A DNA stretch of 64,000 nucleotides from Bugulina stolonifera (GCA_935421135.1 OW285197.1:12033223-12097222); one strand, 5' to 3'. Positions 50,601-63,433 are shown, counted from the first letter of the stretch. Translations and numbers: made by a program. Notes: generated by a model not told the origin, from the letters alone.

Positions 50601-53600
50601 CACAACAAAGCACATTAGTGCCACCATCAACAGTGGTTCAATTGAGTGCAACACAGACTGTAGTACCTCCAACGTTGGTTCTCAGGGAACCGTCACCGAC
50701 AGAGGTATCAGATTCTACATCACACCAATCAATCCAAGCCCATACATCAGAAATATCCTCCACTTCGACTCCTACCTTAATACTCCGTCATCCTGATGGT
50801 AAAAGAGTACAGAAACCTCTGTCAGTCCAAACAACAAGTGTACCGACCGCCACAGTCACATCCTTTGCTTTGGGGCAACAAACGACAGGCACTGTCACCA
50901 CCACATCACATGAGCCACTTTCAACTGCCACATCGCACATAATGAGAAGTGAGTTATTACAAACAAGGAATTTGGAAAAAACCCAAGGGTATACAGGTGA
51001 ATATTTACAATCGCTGGCAGACGATATTGGACTCAGATTGAGTAATTGGTACCTAAATGATCCAAGGGTAACCAGTCAAGATCCAGCAGAGTTCATAAAC
51101 GAAGAGATTATTCACTATATCATCCAGTCCAGGTGAGTACAACTCGTCCACAGTAATTTTTAGAGTGGTTGCTAATCTTTTCAAGTGCAATCATTGATGT
51201 TGATTTATTGCCGTGTACTTGACTCAAGCCGCTGCTGTCATGAGTACTAGTTATTTGCCTAATCTTTAGACTGCCAGACCTGCCTGACCATGTTCATCAG
51301 ACTCTTCAGAACCTGATGACACCTGCAGATTTGTCTGGGACAAGATTAGGAGTTGCACTGGAAGACTATAGTAAGTGAGCGACACATCATTGAAATGTCT
51401 GTCTAAAAGATTGTGTTGAACCTGTAAAATCAATATTATTACACCTCATGTACACTGCCGCCATCATTGTAGAGCTTCATTCTATACTTTTGTAAAAATC
51501 TTATAATTATTATATTTACTTGCAACTAGGGTTTTTCTAGAATGTAATTTAAATTACGTGTATTGTGATTATCCTTGAGGTAAAATCAAATGTTTCAGTA
51601 AACTCAACACTATTCATGCTCTTTGATTCATCTAAAGATAGGTATAATAAGAATGAGTGCCACCACAGTGTACAAGTACATGTAACCTAGGTAAATTATG
51701 CATATGTAATTTTAGTGTCTGCCATAACTAATAGCATCATCTTCAATGATCTCCTCAATGAATTTGATTCTTTGCATACATCGGATAGTGATGAGGAACA
51801 AGTACTTGAAGATTTTTTGGTAGAGAGAATTCTACCACCATGTGAGATTATCCAGTTTGACCGTATGATGGCGGTATGTAAAGTTGAAGTATATTTGCTC
51901 TACATGAACCTAACTGCCCAAAACTATTGGTGTAGGCACACGTACAAATGGAAACTGCATACGACATGTATTTGCTAGAATTTGTTGTTTCCTCCCCTCG
52001 TTAAACTACTATCTCGTATGTTTAGCGAATATTTTTCGGTTGAAGGTAATTTATGAAGGGGCTACCAAAATAAATTGCATCTTTTATAAAAAAATGGAGA
52101 AACATCAGTTCCTTTTGGAAGGAGTTTAAGGATATCTTCTCCAGATATCTGCACAAGATCTTTAGGAGGAGGTTGCACCTAAGAGGCTGTCAAAAATATT
52201 AGGAGTTCCATTTGACTAATAATAAAGATTGTGTCACGCCAAGCCATTTCTACGTCATATTTTACTATGATCCATTTTAGGGATTACTACTGACTCTCGT
52301 AGTTAGTCTAAGAAGTCTTCAAAATGAAGATGTTGATACTGCTATGCGTGTCATGAGATCGTTATCAGAAGCTCTGGAGATTTCTGATAGCAGAAGAGAC
52401 ATCGTACGTAATGGCTGGGTGAGTTGAGAGGTAGCCTTAACAATAGGGCTTATTTATTTTACTCTAGCTATACATGTATGTACAGTACTGAAGTTTTGAT
52501 TGGAATGAAACAATAACTGGAAATTTTATAAAATACCAATCTTTTTGGTTAACCACAACGTATTATGTTTATTTAAATTTCATTCAATCTGTTCTCACCA
52601 AAGTTAGAAATATTTTAGGCGCTAATGCAAGGAGGCAGAGATGATCTCATTAATAGAACACAGTTTGATTTGTCTAATAGCATTGGAACCGATGGTGCTG
52701 TTGAAATATTATTTGGAAGTGAAGCTAATTACGATTTGAGAGATCAGATGGCGCCATATTTGTTTGGTAGCGAAATTTCTCCCATTACGTCACCTTCAAA
52801 AACAAAAGACCCATGTACAGGCTCACGAGCTGCAGTGGTACATGTAGATGGTGTGCGGTATTATACTCCTCCTGTGGAAGCATCTTCTCCTATGAAACAA
52901 ACTTTAAACAGGGGGACAGCAAAGCGAACTGAAAGATCTGATGAAGGACCGTCACAAAGTAGTCGATCAGCTGAGAAAAGCAAAAGCAAAGGGTCAGGTA
53001 GCAAAGATGATAGAAGGAAGGAAAAAGCCCCAATGAAGAAAAAATCTCGAACTGTGGCCAATCAAGCTAACAAGTCAGCAGATTGCAATACGTCACCAAC
53101 AAATTATTACATTGAAGCGCTGATTCGAGAGGGCATTATACCAAGACAAGACGCACATGCGCAAGAAGCAATTTTAGCCAATATTGCCATTTCTGTTAAC
53201 CAAGCACGATATCAGGATAGCGAGGAGAAGAAAAGTTCAAATAAAGCAACAACCTCTGAGATGCCTGATGCTGGAACGTCAAATGCTTCTGCTGACCAAT
53301 CATCTGAGCATGAATCACAGCTAGAAAAAGATATGCAATCCATCGATGAATTATTCCAAAATGATGGTGACATACCTGAAGAGTTTCAGGCCATTGGAGA
53401 TTCCATTCTTGAGGACCTATTATTTGGAGGAGAGGATATCATCAATCTAGTATCCCTGTTTGATGAAACCAATGCTAATTCAGGAGCAACTGTGGGTGAA
53501 TCTTCCAGTTGTTCTAACTCTACTGCTCAAATATATTCCGCGCAGTCATCAAGTACGCCAGCACCTACACCTACCACACATGTATTAGCCAGCCAGCCAC

Positions 53601-53944
53601 CGGTGCCTGGTAACTCTGCTAGTGCTGCAGCTGCATCCAAACCACTGACAGGCAGTACTAGAGGCTCAACATCTGGCTATCCCTCAGGTAGAAATCAAGA
53701 TGGTGGTGAAAGTAGCTGTAGTTCAGATGAGGAACCCACTTCCCCAAACCGACAAGCAAAATCATCACAAGCAAAGAAGACAAAAAAGAAAGGTAAAAAA
53801 CCAAAAAAAAGTGAAAGAGCCAGATCGTGTGTAAATCCAGATGCTCCATCAACTTCACGACAGAAATCAGACGATGGTTCCTCAGGAGAGGAGGCTCGGA
53901 TCCAGGCTGCAATTCTAGAATCTCTTATGTTTTCAAATCCTTGA
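47608..53944 (+). CDS. tandem family gene 6: intact two-unit paralogue, 1141 aa
   Basis: Exons: 47608-47771, 48331-48437, 48732-48904, 49430-49570, 50015-51132, 51270-51370, 51716-51873, 52281-52418, 52619-53944; all GT-AG and in phase. Unit A has HRPLGVVLSDY, SDMIMM and REWVHVYDSLINRQ; unit B has GTRLGVALEDY, FDRMMA and LEISDSRRDIVRNGW. Exon 5 is a Thr/Pro/Gln/Ser-rich linker. Exon 9 is acidic and Ser-rich, with one diverged NYYIEALIREGIIPRQDA helix instead of the doubled helix of genes 3-5, and ends GEEARIQAAILESLMF, the closest match in the window to the ubiquitin-interacting-motif consensus (acidic run, hydrophobic, Ala, Ser). Its unit B start (DDIGLRLSNWYLNDPRV) is clearly more diverged than the near-identical versions in genes 3-5. 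Confidence 0.82.
49067..49311 (-). mobile_element. MITE-like copy C (inverted)
   Basis: Intron 3 of gene 6. Begins AGGCGTATTCGGATATTGC and ends TGAAAACGCCT. The internal blocks are the reverse complement of copies B and D. Flanked on both sides by ATT, a possible 3-bp target duplication. Confidence 0.75.
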
Positions 53945-54385
53945 AGTTGAAGAAACAAGCATCTTCACTTCTGAAACAGAGATTAGTTTCTTATACCTCC
54001 TGCCCCGTAGTGGGTAGTCTTGACTGTGCTGTGGAAAGGACACCAACACTATTTGCAAGACAACTTTCTCTATTTGCATGTTTTCCATAGGACGTTGTGA
54101 TATCACAATGTTAACATTGGAATATCAATCAGTATGTGCTCACCAAACAGCCATCCCATTATGTTTCACATTCTTCCATGATACATGTAGATGTGTTAAT
54201 AAAGGGAAATGCCGACATGCGGACAATTTCGGAACCCCATTTTACACAATTCTTAAATTGAGGAATAAATGCTTGTGCCTGCAGTACATTGTTGTGTTAT
54301 TTCACAATGTATTCAACTGATTCTACTATATAATGTAGAGTGGTAACAGTGTAGCAGTGTACGGAATAAGGCACTTCAGAGTACC

Positions 54386-54391
54386 AATAAA
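54386..54391 (+). terminator. poly(A) signal of gene 6
   Basis: AATAAA ~440 bp past the stop codon; the distance makes this tentative. Confidence 0.4.
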
Positions 54392-54434
54392 ATTGTGTTA
54401 ATTTACATGATGATAATATAATACTATAATTATG

Positions 54435-54686
54435 AGGCGTATTCGGAAACTAGTACTGGTTCATATAGCACTGGTCTAACTATCCGAATACAACTTGAGC
54501 GTTCAGGCGTGACTAGTGCTTGCTCTGAAGGGAAATCCCCTCGCTAAGTGAATATACTTCATATTATTATTGCCAGGCACGCCTTGCCTTGCGTTATAGC
54601 TAGCGCTTTATTATTGAATAAAATATATTGTTATTGCAGCAGATTGCTATTTATAAGCTTGCACGGTGCAATATCCGAATACGCCT
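54435..54686 (+). mobile_element. MITE-like copy D (best preserved)
   Basis: Starts AGGCGTATTCGG and ends CCGAATACGCCT, perfect inverted termini of 12 bp, flanked by ATG on both sides. Internal blocks as in copy B. Confidence 0.82.
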
Positions 54687-55094
54687 ATGATTTACATGAT
54701 TGTTTCATAATATTATGCACTGATATTGAGAGAAGCTTACTGTAAAAGATAGCTATGGCTGTAAGCTATTATTAGCTACAATGTACATGTACATGCAGGT
54801 GCTATGGAGTATATGCTACTCAATGCCGCAACAATGCCACAGTTACCAAACCCAAGACAGCAATGCTATTTGCTTGCTTATCTGAAAGTCAAATATCACT
54901 GTAATGTACATAACTGTGCTATAAATTTTACTCTTCTGCCTGTTTATTCTTCAGCAAAATTGGCTATATATTGATTTATCATAAAAGTTATGGCATTTCT
55001 GGAATATCTTAATTATTTTTAACGCAGGATCTTAGAAACTAAAATCTACCTGGTCTTTTTTACTAAACTTTTGGTATAAAATAGTATATGCCTG

Positions 55095-58000
55095 ATGGCT
55101 GCCAGCCGTGCTGGCCCATCAGCTGGAGATAATTTACCCCCTTCACTCGCTGCAGATAAAAGAGTGAAAAATTTCACTCCACCGGAAAAAGAGTTTAACT
55201 ACTTGAGTGTGTTCTTGTATCTTGTCAGAACTAGGTATGCCATGAAAGTGATGTGCATTTACTTTAATTTATATGATATCTCTGAGTATGTTCTACTTTT
55301 AGGCAGAGTCCTCAGTCAGTTTTTCTTCAACATTTTCTATCCTCTGCTTCTCAATTCTCTGCATCACATTCTCGTATATGCAAAATAATGCAAAAAGGTG
55401 TCTTTCAGTAAAACACGTTGTGCGATCATGTAGAAATTTTCACTTCAAATATTATTGCAAAACTAACATCATTGCCTCATGAGAATCAGTACACTCTAGG
55501 CTACTTTCTATAAGAATAAACTTGCAGGAACATGAAATTTGATAATTTCTGCCATGTTTTAGTTTTGCCGATGGAATAGATCCGGAACTTCGCAAGAAAT
55601 TTAACTTGCTCTATCGTCTACTAGGTTACGAATACAATGGCCGACCGTATGGCATACTTATTTCTGATTATGGTGAGAATATACTTAAAACAGTCATGAC
55701 TTAGTGGTGTGAGACCTGTAGAATCATACAACATGCCTGTGTAGGGAAACACATGACATTAGGCATGTTCGGATATCGCACCTGCAAGCTTTATAAATAG
55801 CAATCTGCAGCAATTATTTATTTTATTCAATAATACACAGTGGCATATAACGCTAGGTTAGCTAGGTTGGGCGTGCCTGGTAATAATATTTATTGTTCAC
55901 AAGGGGAGTCCCCTTCATATGAAGCATTGGTCATGTCTAAATGCTTAAGCTGGGTTCAGATATTAAAAGCAGTCTCGTATGAACCAGTACGGTTTGATGT
56001 TAACATAGGTGTGCGTGTATATACCAAAGTGCATACTGAATATCTCCGAACTTGCATAGATATTGCTTTGACCTGCACAACTTAGTAATTTGGGTTTATA
56101 ATGTTGTTTAATTTGTGGCAAATAGTCAAATCATATTGGAGTCACGTCAACTCTGTGTATTTTGATTAGCTGAAAGAATATACAATGACAGCAGGTACCC
56201 AGTAATAAGCGGCCATTTTATTGATGCTATTCACGTCGACATGGACAAATACAATGCTTACATGAAACTGGAACAGATGATGAAGGAATACTTCCTGGAA
56301 TCCGGCTCTAACATTAGACTAGATTCCGATAGGACAATGATGGTATTGCTAAATTTTATAAAACTTTATTCCACTACGATAATGTTGTGTTCTATTAAAT
56401 GTCTAACTTGGCATATCTACATACAAATTTCTAAATTTCACAATGTTTGGCCAACGAGAAAGGTTGACAACAGCTGTATTAGTTTTGAGAGGTCTGGTCG
56501 TACGTTTTTATTACAACATCAAAGCTAATCAACTTCACCGAAGATTCTGAAAGTTTGAAAATGTTTGCTATATCATGCATGGCTAACTTCAAATTTATCA
56601 AACAGAACACCTACAAGAGTGTTGTAACTGACGATACTAGAGGAGCTGCCGAACTGTTTAGATCATTAATCTCTACTAATTGTAGTTTCTTTTGATGATA
56701 AAAGACTTGATCAACGAAGCTCTACTTGCTGAAGATCTAAACAGGGCTGTGGAACTGGTGAACTGGTTACAGAGAATCATCTGGAGAACTTATACTCAGC
56801 TCATTGACTTTAATAATCACATGGTACTGAACTCTCTATTTAAATTTTTGGCTGACCCAACACACCATTTAAACAATGAATTAAATAATGTAATATAATG
56901 AATCTATTGAACATCACAGAGCACATGATAAGTTCGCTTATCTGACATGTATTTGAATTCGGTAGACACCCAATTCTGGCCAATGGAGCCTGCTTATTTT
57001 TGAGTGTATTTTTTCTCTAAAATTAAGCATAATTATGGCCATGACAGTGTCAAATGCATATACATGCAAGAAGATTTACATCGGAGACTAGCAGAGTCAG
57101 ATTTTATGTAAACAATGTCTTGATAAAGTCTGTCCAGTCTCGGTGTATATAATAATATACGGCAGTTGTAATTGTACTTATGACCCATGTTTAGGATGAA
57201 TGGCTTCCTATATACGATCACATTGTGGATCCTCAAAGACGTCTCAATTTGCTGGCAGATGACCAGATTGCTTCCAGACCAAGTACAGCCAAACCTCGTC
57301 CTCCGAAATCCAGAATTGGTAAGCTAATTTGTAAAGGCGATGATGCACCACAGGTAAATAAGCAAGAACTACCGACTGTCACAACACGAACTGCCAAGCA
57401 AAAAGGGAAACGAAAAAAACCCATAACAATTATTGGGCCAGTGCCAAGACATAGACCAATATTAATAACTCCCCATCCCAGACCCCTCCCACCTGCTCCC
57501 GCTTGTCCACCTCCTCCACCAAGCCCAATATCAGGTGTGGTAGGTTCTCAAAATAGAGGCGAAGCAACTTCCATTCTGAGATGTGACTCATCCGCATCTC
57601 ATCGGGATAAAAAATTGCAACCCAAATCTGCTTCAACATCAACACATCAAATAATACAAGTAACTAAACTAGGAGGGGAAGTAGACTATGTTAGTATACC
57701 ACGGTTTACATCTCATGGAAAAGCCCCCATAAAGCAAGTTAGTTTGTTGAAAGAAGGTGTAAAAGGTGGTCTAAAATTGAACAAAACGTGTGAAGATACT
57801 AAAGAAGCTGCCAAAGTAGGATGGACAAACAAATCAGAAGAGATTTGTGCACAAAGGTTGCGAATTTCAAGCATGTTGGTCTCATTGGCAAAGAGCGCGG
57901 GTCTTGGCTTGAACATGTGGCACACTTCTGATCATAGAGTCAGAAAACCAGACATTGATTCTGAACTGCTCACTACAAAAGGAATAGTTCACTACTTTAT

Positions 58001-61000
58001 ATGTTCAAGGTATGATATGGTAAGGGATTACCGATGACCTATTTTCATACAACAAACATGATTGTAGGGTCATTCAGATGCACATAGAAATAGCAAATGC
58101 ATGTGCAGCTGAAATCTTAGTCCTACTAATATACTCAGAGTGTAGAACATGTGTTATTAAAATAGATCCAGCTTCAGTTTCTACTTGTACTTGAATTCTC
58201 AGTATTGCCAGAATAGTGTAAAGTTAGGTCTACCTTAACTTATGCAGCTAAATTAGTTTATTTATCAACTAATTTTACTGCGTATATTAGGTGGACATAA
58301 CATATTTACAAGACATGCGTTTCTTTTATCCAGACTTCTGACAACTCCTGAAGGTCACGATACGATGCTCAAAGAAAGGTTGTCTCCGCTTGATCTAGCA
58401 GAATCTCGATTAGGGATTGTGCTGGAAGACTACGGTGAGAAATTATAACAATTTTCAGGCATAGAGTCTAATTTTTATATTTTGTATATGCTGTGTAAAA
58501 GTTTGCAAATACATGAAAGATTAGAGGCAATAGTCTTGCTTGACACATTTTTTAGCCAAGGCTATTGTCCATAACCAAGACTTTGAGAGACTTCGGGCAG
58601 AGTTTGAAAATTACATGAAACAAACAGATGAAAGTAACACAAAAGTAGAAAACTTCATACTCGATCGAATAATTCCACCTCAGGAACCGTTATTTTTTGA
58701 TCGATTAATGGCGGTATGTAACCTTTAATCCTGGATACTGATATTATTAAAACCTACAAAAAAGCTTTATCAACAAGTTCTTTATTTATCGTGTTTGATA
58801 AGCTAAATCTTGAAACAAGCAGAGTTATAAAAAGTTGTTGAAATCTAAATTGCATGTAGCCTCTTGATAACCTGCAGATTAGGTGTAACAGGTCGGTTAA
58901 TGGCGCTCTACTAATTAGTCTTTGGTGTTCAATGAGATGTATTTGTAAGCAATAGAATTGAATGACATTTCAGATATTGCTGATCGTGGCTAAATTAGTC
59001 AACGAGAATGTTCTTCTGGGTCAAGTGGATGCGGCAATCAACTCAGCTTCATCCGTGATAGAAATTCTTACCAGGGATGAACTAAGAGAAGCAATATTAG
59101 AAAATGGCTGGGTGAGTCAGATAAATTCATCGGAGAGCATAACTTTGCTGTTAAAATAATGGTACAATGTAGTTTAATTCTTTTCTTTTACCAGCACAAG
59201 GGTGTTGTGAAATTTTTTTACTGTATCAGTACAAATCAGTCATTAAAGTGGCACAACACAGCATTGCATGACCTCACAAAGTATTATTTAGATTGTCATG
59301 CAAGGGGCCCGAGATAGTTTGATGCTCAGAGCCCATTTTAACTTGATCTCCACCCAAGGATCTGCGGAGACAGATTCTGACAGCAAAGACACAGCAGCTG
59401 ATCAGCATATTCCATACTTATTCTATCCTAATAAGGCCACACCTACTGTGCCTATTATCATTTCCTCTTCTACACCTGGACAATCCAAAGTTGGTAATTT
59501 AGATAAAAGTGATGAGGGGCGTAGTGGTAAAGTGAAAGGGAAACAACCAATGAGGAAAGAGCATAGAAAGCCCCCAAGCAGACCACTTTCTTCAGATGAT
59601 GAAGCAGTTGATGAGAGCGCTTATATTGATTCATTAATCTGCCATGGAACAATCTCAGCAGAGGAGGTAGTTTCTCAGCAAGAAATTCTGGAGCAAGTCA
59701 AGCAACCTTTCATATATCCAAGTATGTCCCCACAGTCATCAGAAAAAGAGGCTGCTCTTCCACAAACTACCCAGATGAAAGCTCCAGAGAAACCCAGAAA
59801 AAAGTTAACGAAAATAAAAGGGTTACCAGAAGAGGGCTGGCATCGATATGACCAAAGGGTTATGCAACCTGATCCTGCCGCTCTAACTGTCATAGGGGTA
59901 CTGCACTACTTTGTCAAGCTCAGGTTTGTTTTGATACCTCAAGAGTATCTTATATTAACGGTTATTAGGCCTACAAATGCTGGTAACATGAAAACAGATA
60001 GATTATCATGAAAGTATTTTATGCAGTCATTCAAATTGGAGATATTACAATTTCTGAATTTATTAGCCAGTCAACATATTATTATGCAACTACCTAGTGT
60101 ATTTTTGATTCATACTTAATGTTCTTAACATTCAATTATTAATTCTCTTGCTCACCCAGAGGTAAATACAAATTTTGTTTATTTGCAAGAGAAAGTGAGT
60201 TATTAAATATTTTAGGTTGCCAAGAGCAATAAAAAAGAAGTCAGTCTACAAAAAGTTTAAAGAGTACTTCTGCCCATTGAACTTAGAAAATACAAGATTA
60301 GGGATTGTACTAGAAGATTTCGGTGAGAGACAACAGTTACTTTTAATATTTTTCTCCTTCTGACTGCACAATAACTGGGTCTAGAACTGCTAGTCAAATG
60401 TTATCTATTTGTAGTCGTATGCAATATTGGCAACCACAGCAGATTTAGAGAATGCATAATCATTGTTGAAGTGCTTGCTGTGTTTAATAGTAGCCTAACT
60501 ACAAGAAAATAATCTGGTGGAAAGAAGGTACCACCCTAAATATATGTTATTTTAATCTAGCTAATAACATTTTTTAAATGTTGGTGTTGAAAATCTGCAA
60601 CAAAGTTTAAAATTATTTTGATTTAAAATATTTTTTGTGTGCTAACCAGTTTTAGTTATCATTGCTGTTATTATTTTTCTAGAACAAGCAGTCGTCAACA
60701 GCCCTGATTACGAGAAGCTGTTAATTCGCTTAGAGTCGTTTATGGATCCAGTTATTGATGGAGTAGAAAAGTTTTCTCAATTGATAGTTGGACCTATTTT
60801 ACCCGATACAAACCAAGTGCCATTTGACCGTATCATGTCGGTATGGAGACATATGAATGACTTTATTCCGAATTATTATCTACTAACAGAAATTAATTTC
60901 ATGAAGAGTCAATGTAGATTTCAAGAATTCAATTGCTTTAAAGAACTGCAGAATAGTTATAAGCAGAATTATAACTGCTCATAGAATGGTACTGGACCAT

Positions 61001-63433
61001 GCTATACATAGACCTCCAATACAATCAGAGAGAAGTGATGACACAGTTACTAAAAGCCTTCATTATCAAATACAAGCGCAAAAAGCTCTGAACTAAAACA
61101 ATAAAGTTTCTGTAATGAGAGAGTCGAATTGTTACTAAATGGGAGTTGTCAGCACTTTCTACATGTATTAAATTATTATTAATCTGCCGTTTCAGAGATA
61201 ACTCTGTGTTTCAGGCTATGCTTCTGGCAAGTGAAATGGTCAACTTGAACCTAGAGGCATCTCAGGTGGACAATGCTGTACTTGGACTATCGGTGGTACA
61301 ACAAGCATTTACACTCAAAGCAGCAGTGTACGACTACTGCTGGGTAAGAATATAATAATATTGTGGTGTTCCAGCTCACATAGCCTGCAACTGCACGGAC
61401 TATACCTACAGTATATGCCTATGTTGTACAATTCATTTATGCATGACTCTCTTTATACACGCTTACTTCTTATATTTATTATATACTTATTCTTGTCAAT
61501 AACTGCTTGACTAGTGTGCATTATTGTTATTAATCGACCAATCAGGTCTCTGTATTTGCCCGTATCTAGTTACACTATTAATTGCAAGTACGTTTATTAT
61601 CTGATTGTATTCTAAATCTTTCGCCTATTATACAGTAATTGATGGCCGATGTCATGGATGTTTCACATATTCATATATAATCCATTTCTCACTATTGTAA
61701 GCACTTTTTGTCCATGGCCGAACCTTTTGATGGTCGAACCTCGGGCACTTTTCAGCCACCTTTTTATGCAATTCCCGGGGACGGTACCTTATTGTACAGC
61801 CTGACTCGCTGTCGGCTCTTTTCGCCAGAAGTTTGATTCATAAAAAAGCCAGCACATTTTCTATGCTAAATTAGTTGTTGATTGAGCTTCAATAAAGCAA
61901 CATCTAACTCACAGAGTCTTACTCTTGCAGGCAGGCAGCTCCAGCCTTGGTCCCCTGGACCTTTAGCGCCCGAGCTCATCCTCATACTAGCATAAGTCTC
62001 TTTCTACACTCCTTGCTGAGTATAAACCTCGGACTTTGGTCGATCCTGGATTCTTCAACGAATCTAGCATACTAGCGCCCTTTCAACACAGACACTTCCT
62101 ACACTCCTACGGAGTCTAAACCATCGGACTTACGTCGACCCTTGACTCTTTAATGAGTCCAAGCATCGGCCTACGTCCTCTACAATAACTACAAGAGCTT
62201 TACTTAACTGTTCACTCTTTATGTAATGTGTGGAAGTTTACCTTGGCAGCCCACTACCACTACCAAGCGCTTCCCACACCCACACTCGTGTGATACCCAT
62301 ACACAGAAACATTACAATTATTATACTGTTTGGTTAGAGACTATAGGTGATGCAATATTGTTACTGGTGAAACTACATGTATATGACATTGATTACAAAA
62401 GGTAGATGCTGGTAGGAACACAGTCTTCTGAAAAAGGCCCAGTCATTTTAGCACCTGTATTCAATTATCATTGTAGTAAAATATTAAAATAATACAGTAA
62501 GTGGTTGCATCGAAGATATTGGATATTAATATTATTGTTCATACTTAGTACTTACATTTACGCTGTATATCATTATTTATCATGCAGTATAAAGCTGATG
62601 GAAGCTGGATCTTTAGGGAATTTAAGCACATATTTTTCATGTCCAGTGTTCCCTATACATGATGCAAATAATTCATCTGTATTTTCAAGAAATACATGCA
62701 AGGAGCAAGAGATGCACTGGTGAATAGAAATAGTTTTGATCTTTTTGATGGTCAAGAAAGAAACTCTGAGGTCGCTAGTGCTGTAGTTAACAATGCCCAA
62801 CAGAGAATTCACACTGGTAATCAGGAAGCAGGGCATCAAGCAGGAAGTTCTCGTAGTGGAAGAATAGCTGCACAAACTACTACACACAAGAAAGGAAGAT
62901 CTCCTGAGAGAGTACATGTAGGAACCGACCCAACAGTTGGATCATTCACAGAAACAGAGTCTGAATCAGCAAAGACAGGTCCAATGAAAAAGAAGCAACG
63001 CAAAACCGAAGATGAGCAGAATGTACAAGTGTGTGAAGATAATGAAGCTATAGAGATGGGACAACTCTTAGATATGCTGATGTTTGGTACTGGAGAAAAT
63101 CAGCCCATCGATAGTGGAGTCACCTCAATGGGGTTGGATCCAACAATACAACAACAACCACAGCCGCAGACCACCTCATCAGAAACAGTAAGTACCGGAA
63201 CTAGAACACAGGCTACGGAAAATCTGACGTCTGAGGATGCATCTGGACAGACTGCAGAAGATGAAAATGATAGATTCATTCATGATTTATTGCATGGCTT
63301 TGGAACAGCTGAAGATAATGCTGAAGGGTTTCTTGATCAACTACTTAGTCAGGAAAAAGAACAAATTCTTACAGACGCTGATGGAAATGTGCTCATGAGG
63401 CTGACTGATGAGGATTTTAATTTTGATTTATAA
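55095..63433 (+). CDS. tandem family gene 7: three-unit paralogue, 1180 aa
   Basis: Thirteen exons: 55095-55234, 55563-55672, 56170-56342, 56686-56823, 57195-58009, 58334-58434, 58556-58713, 58974-59111, 59292-59923, 60216-60322, 60683-60840, 61215-61343, 62690-63433; 1181 codons. Units A (GRPYGILISDY, SDRTMM, DEWLPIYDH) and B (ESRLGIVLEDY, FDRLMA) are followed by a third unit C (HRYDQRVMQPDP at the end of exon 9, NTRLGIVLEDF, PFDRIMS, KYMQGARDALVNRNSF), again with phases 2-1-0-0. Exon 9 therefore serves both as the tail of unit B and as the linker into unit C. The C-terminus is acidic with an EAIEMGQLLDMLMF helix but lacks the ILESLMF ending of genes 4-6. Exon 4 uses an unusual donor (GTACTG) and exon 12 is three codons shorter than its homologues. 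It could instead be two genes, but no start codon context or poly(A) signal separates them. Confidence 0.75.
55761..56000 (-). mobile_element. MITE-like copy E (inverted, degenerate)
   Basis: Intron 2 of gene 7. AGGCATGTTCGGATATCGCACC start and the same reversed block order as copy C (AATAATATTTATTG, AAGGGGAGTCCCCTTC). The far end is eroded near GTACGGTTTGATG. Confidence 0.6.
61525..62316 (+). mobile_element. solo LTR, 792 bp
   Basis: Begins TGTTATTAATCG, ends AGAAACATTACA, and is flanked by the 5-bp duplication ATTAT at 61520-61524 and 62317-62321, as is typical of Ty3/Gypsy-type LTRs. A TATA-like CATAAAAAAG lies near 61838 and AATAAAG near 61891. Two diverged ~75-bp direct repeats (CTACACTCCT...GAGT...TAAACC...TCGGACTT) follow. 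It lies in intron 12 of gene 7 in the gene's own orientation. No internal retrotransposon coding sequence. Confidence 0.8.

Larger units (their letters stand above)
53945..55094. other. intergenic region, genes 6-7
   Basis: Contains the gene 6 poly(A) signal and MITE-like copy D; otherwise no feature seen. Confidence 0.5.

Noticed and set aside
61344..61525. LTR start at TGTGGTGTTCCAGC directly after gene 7 exon 12
   Set aside because: Flanks there do not match. Starting at 61525 gives a perfect ATTAT duplication and termini like those of the copy at 1206-1759.
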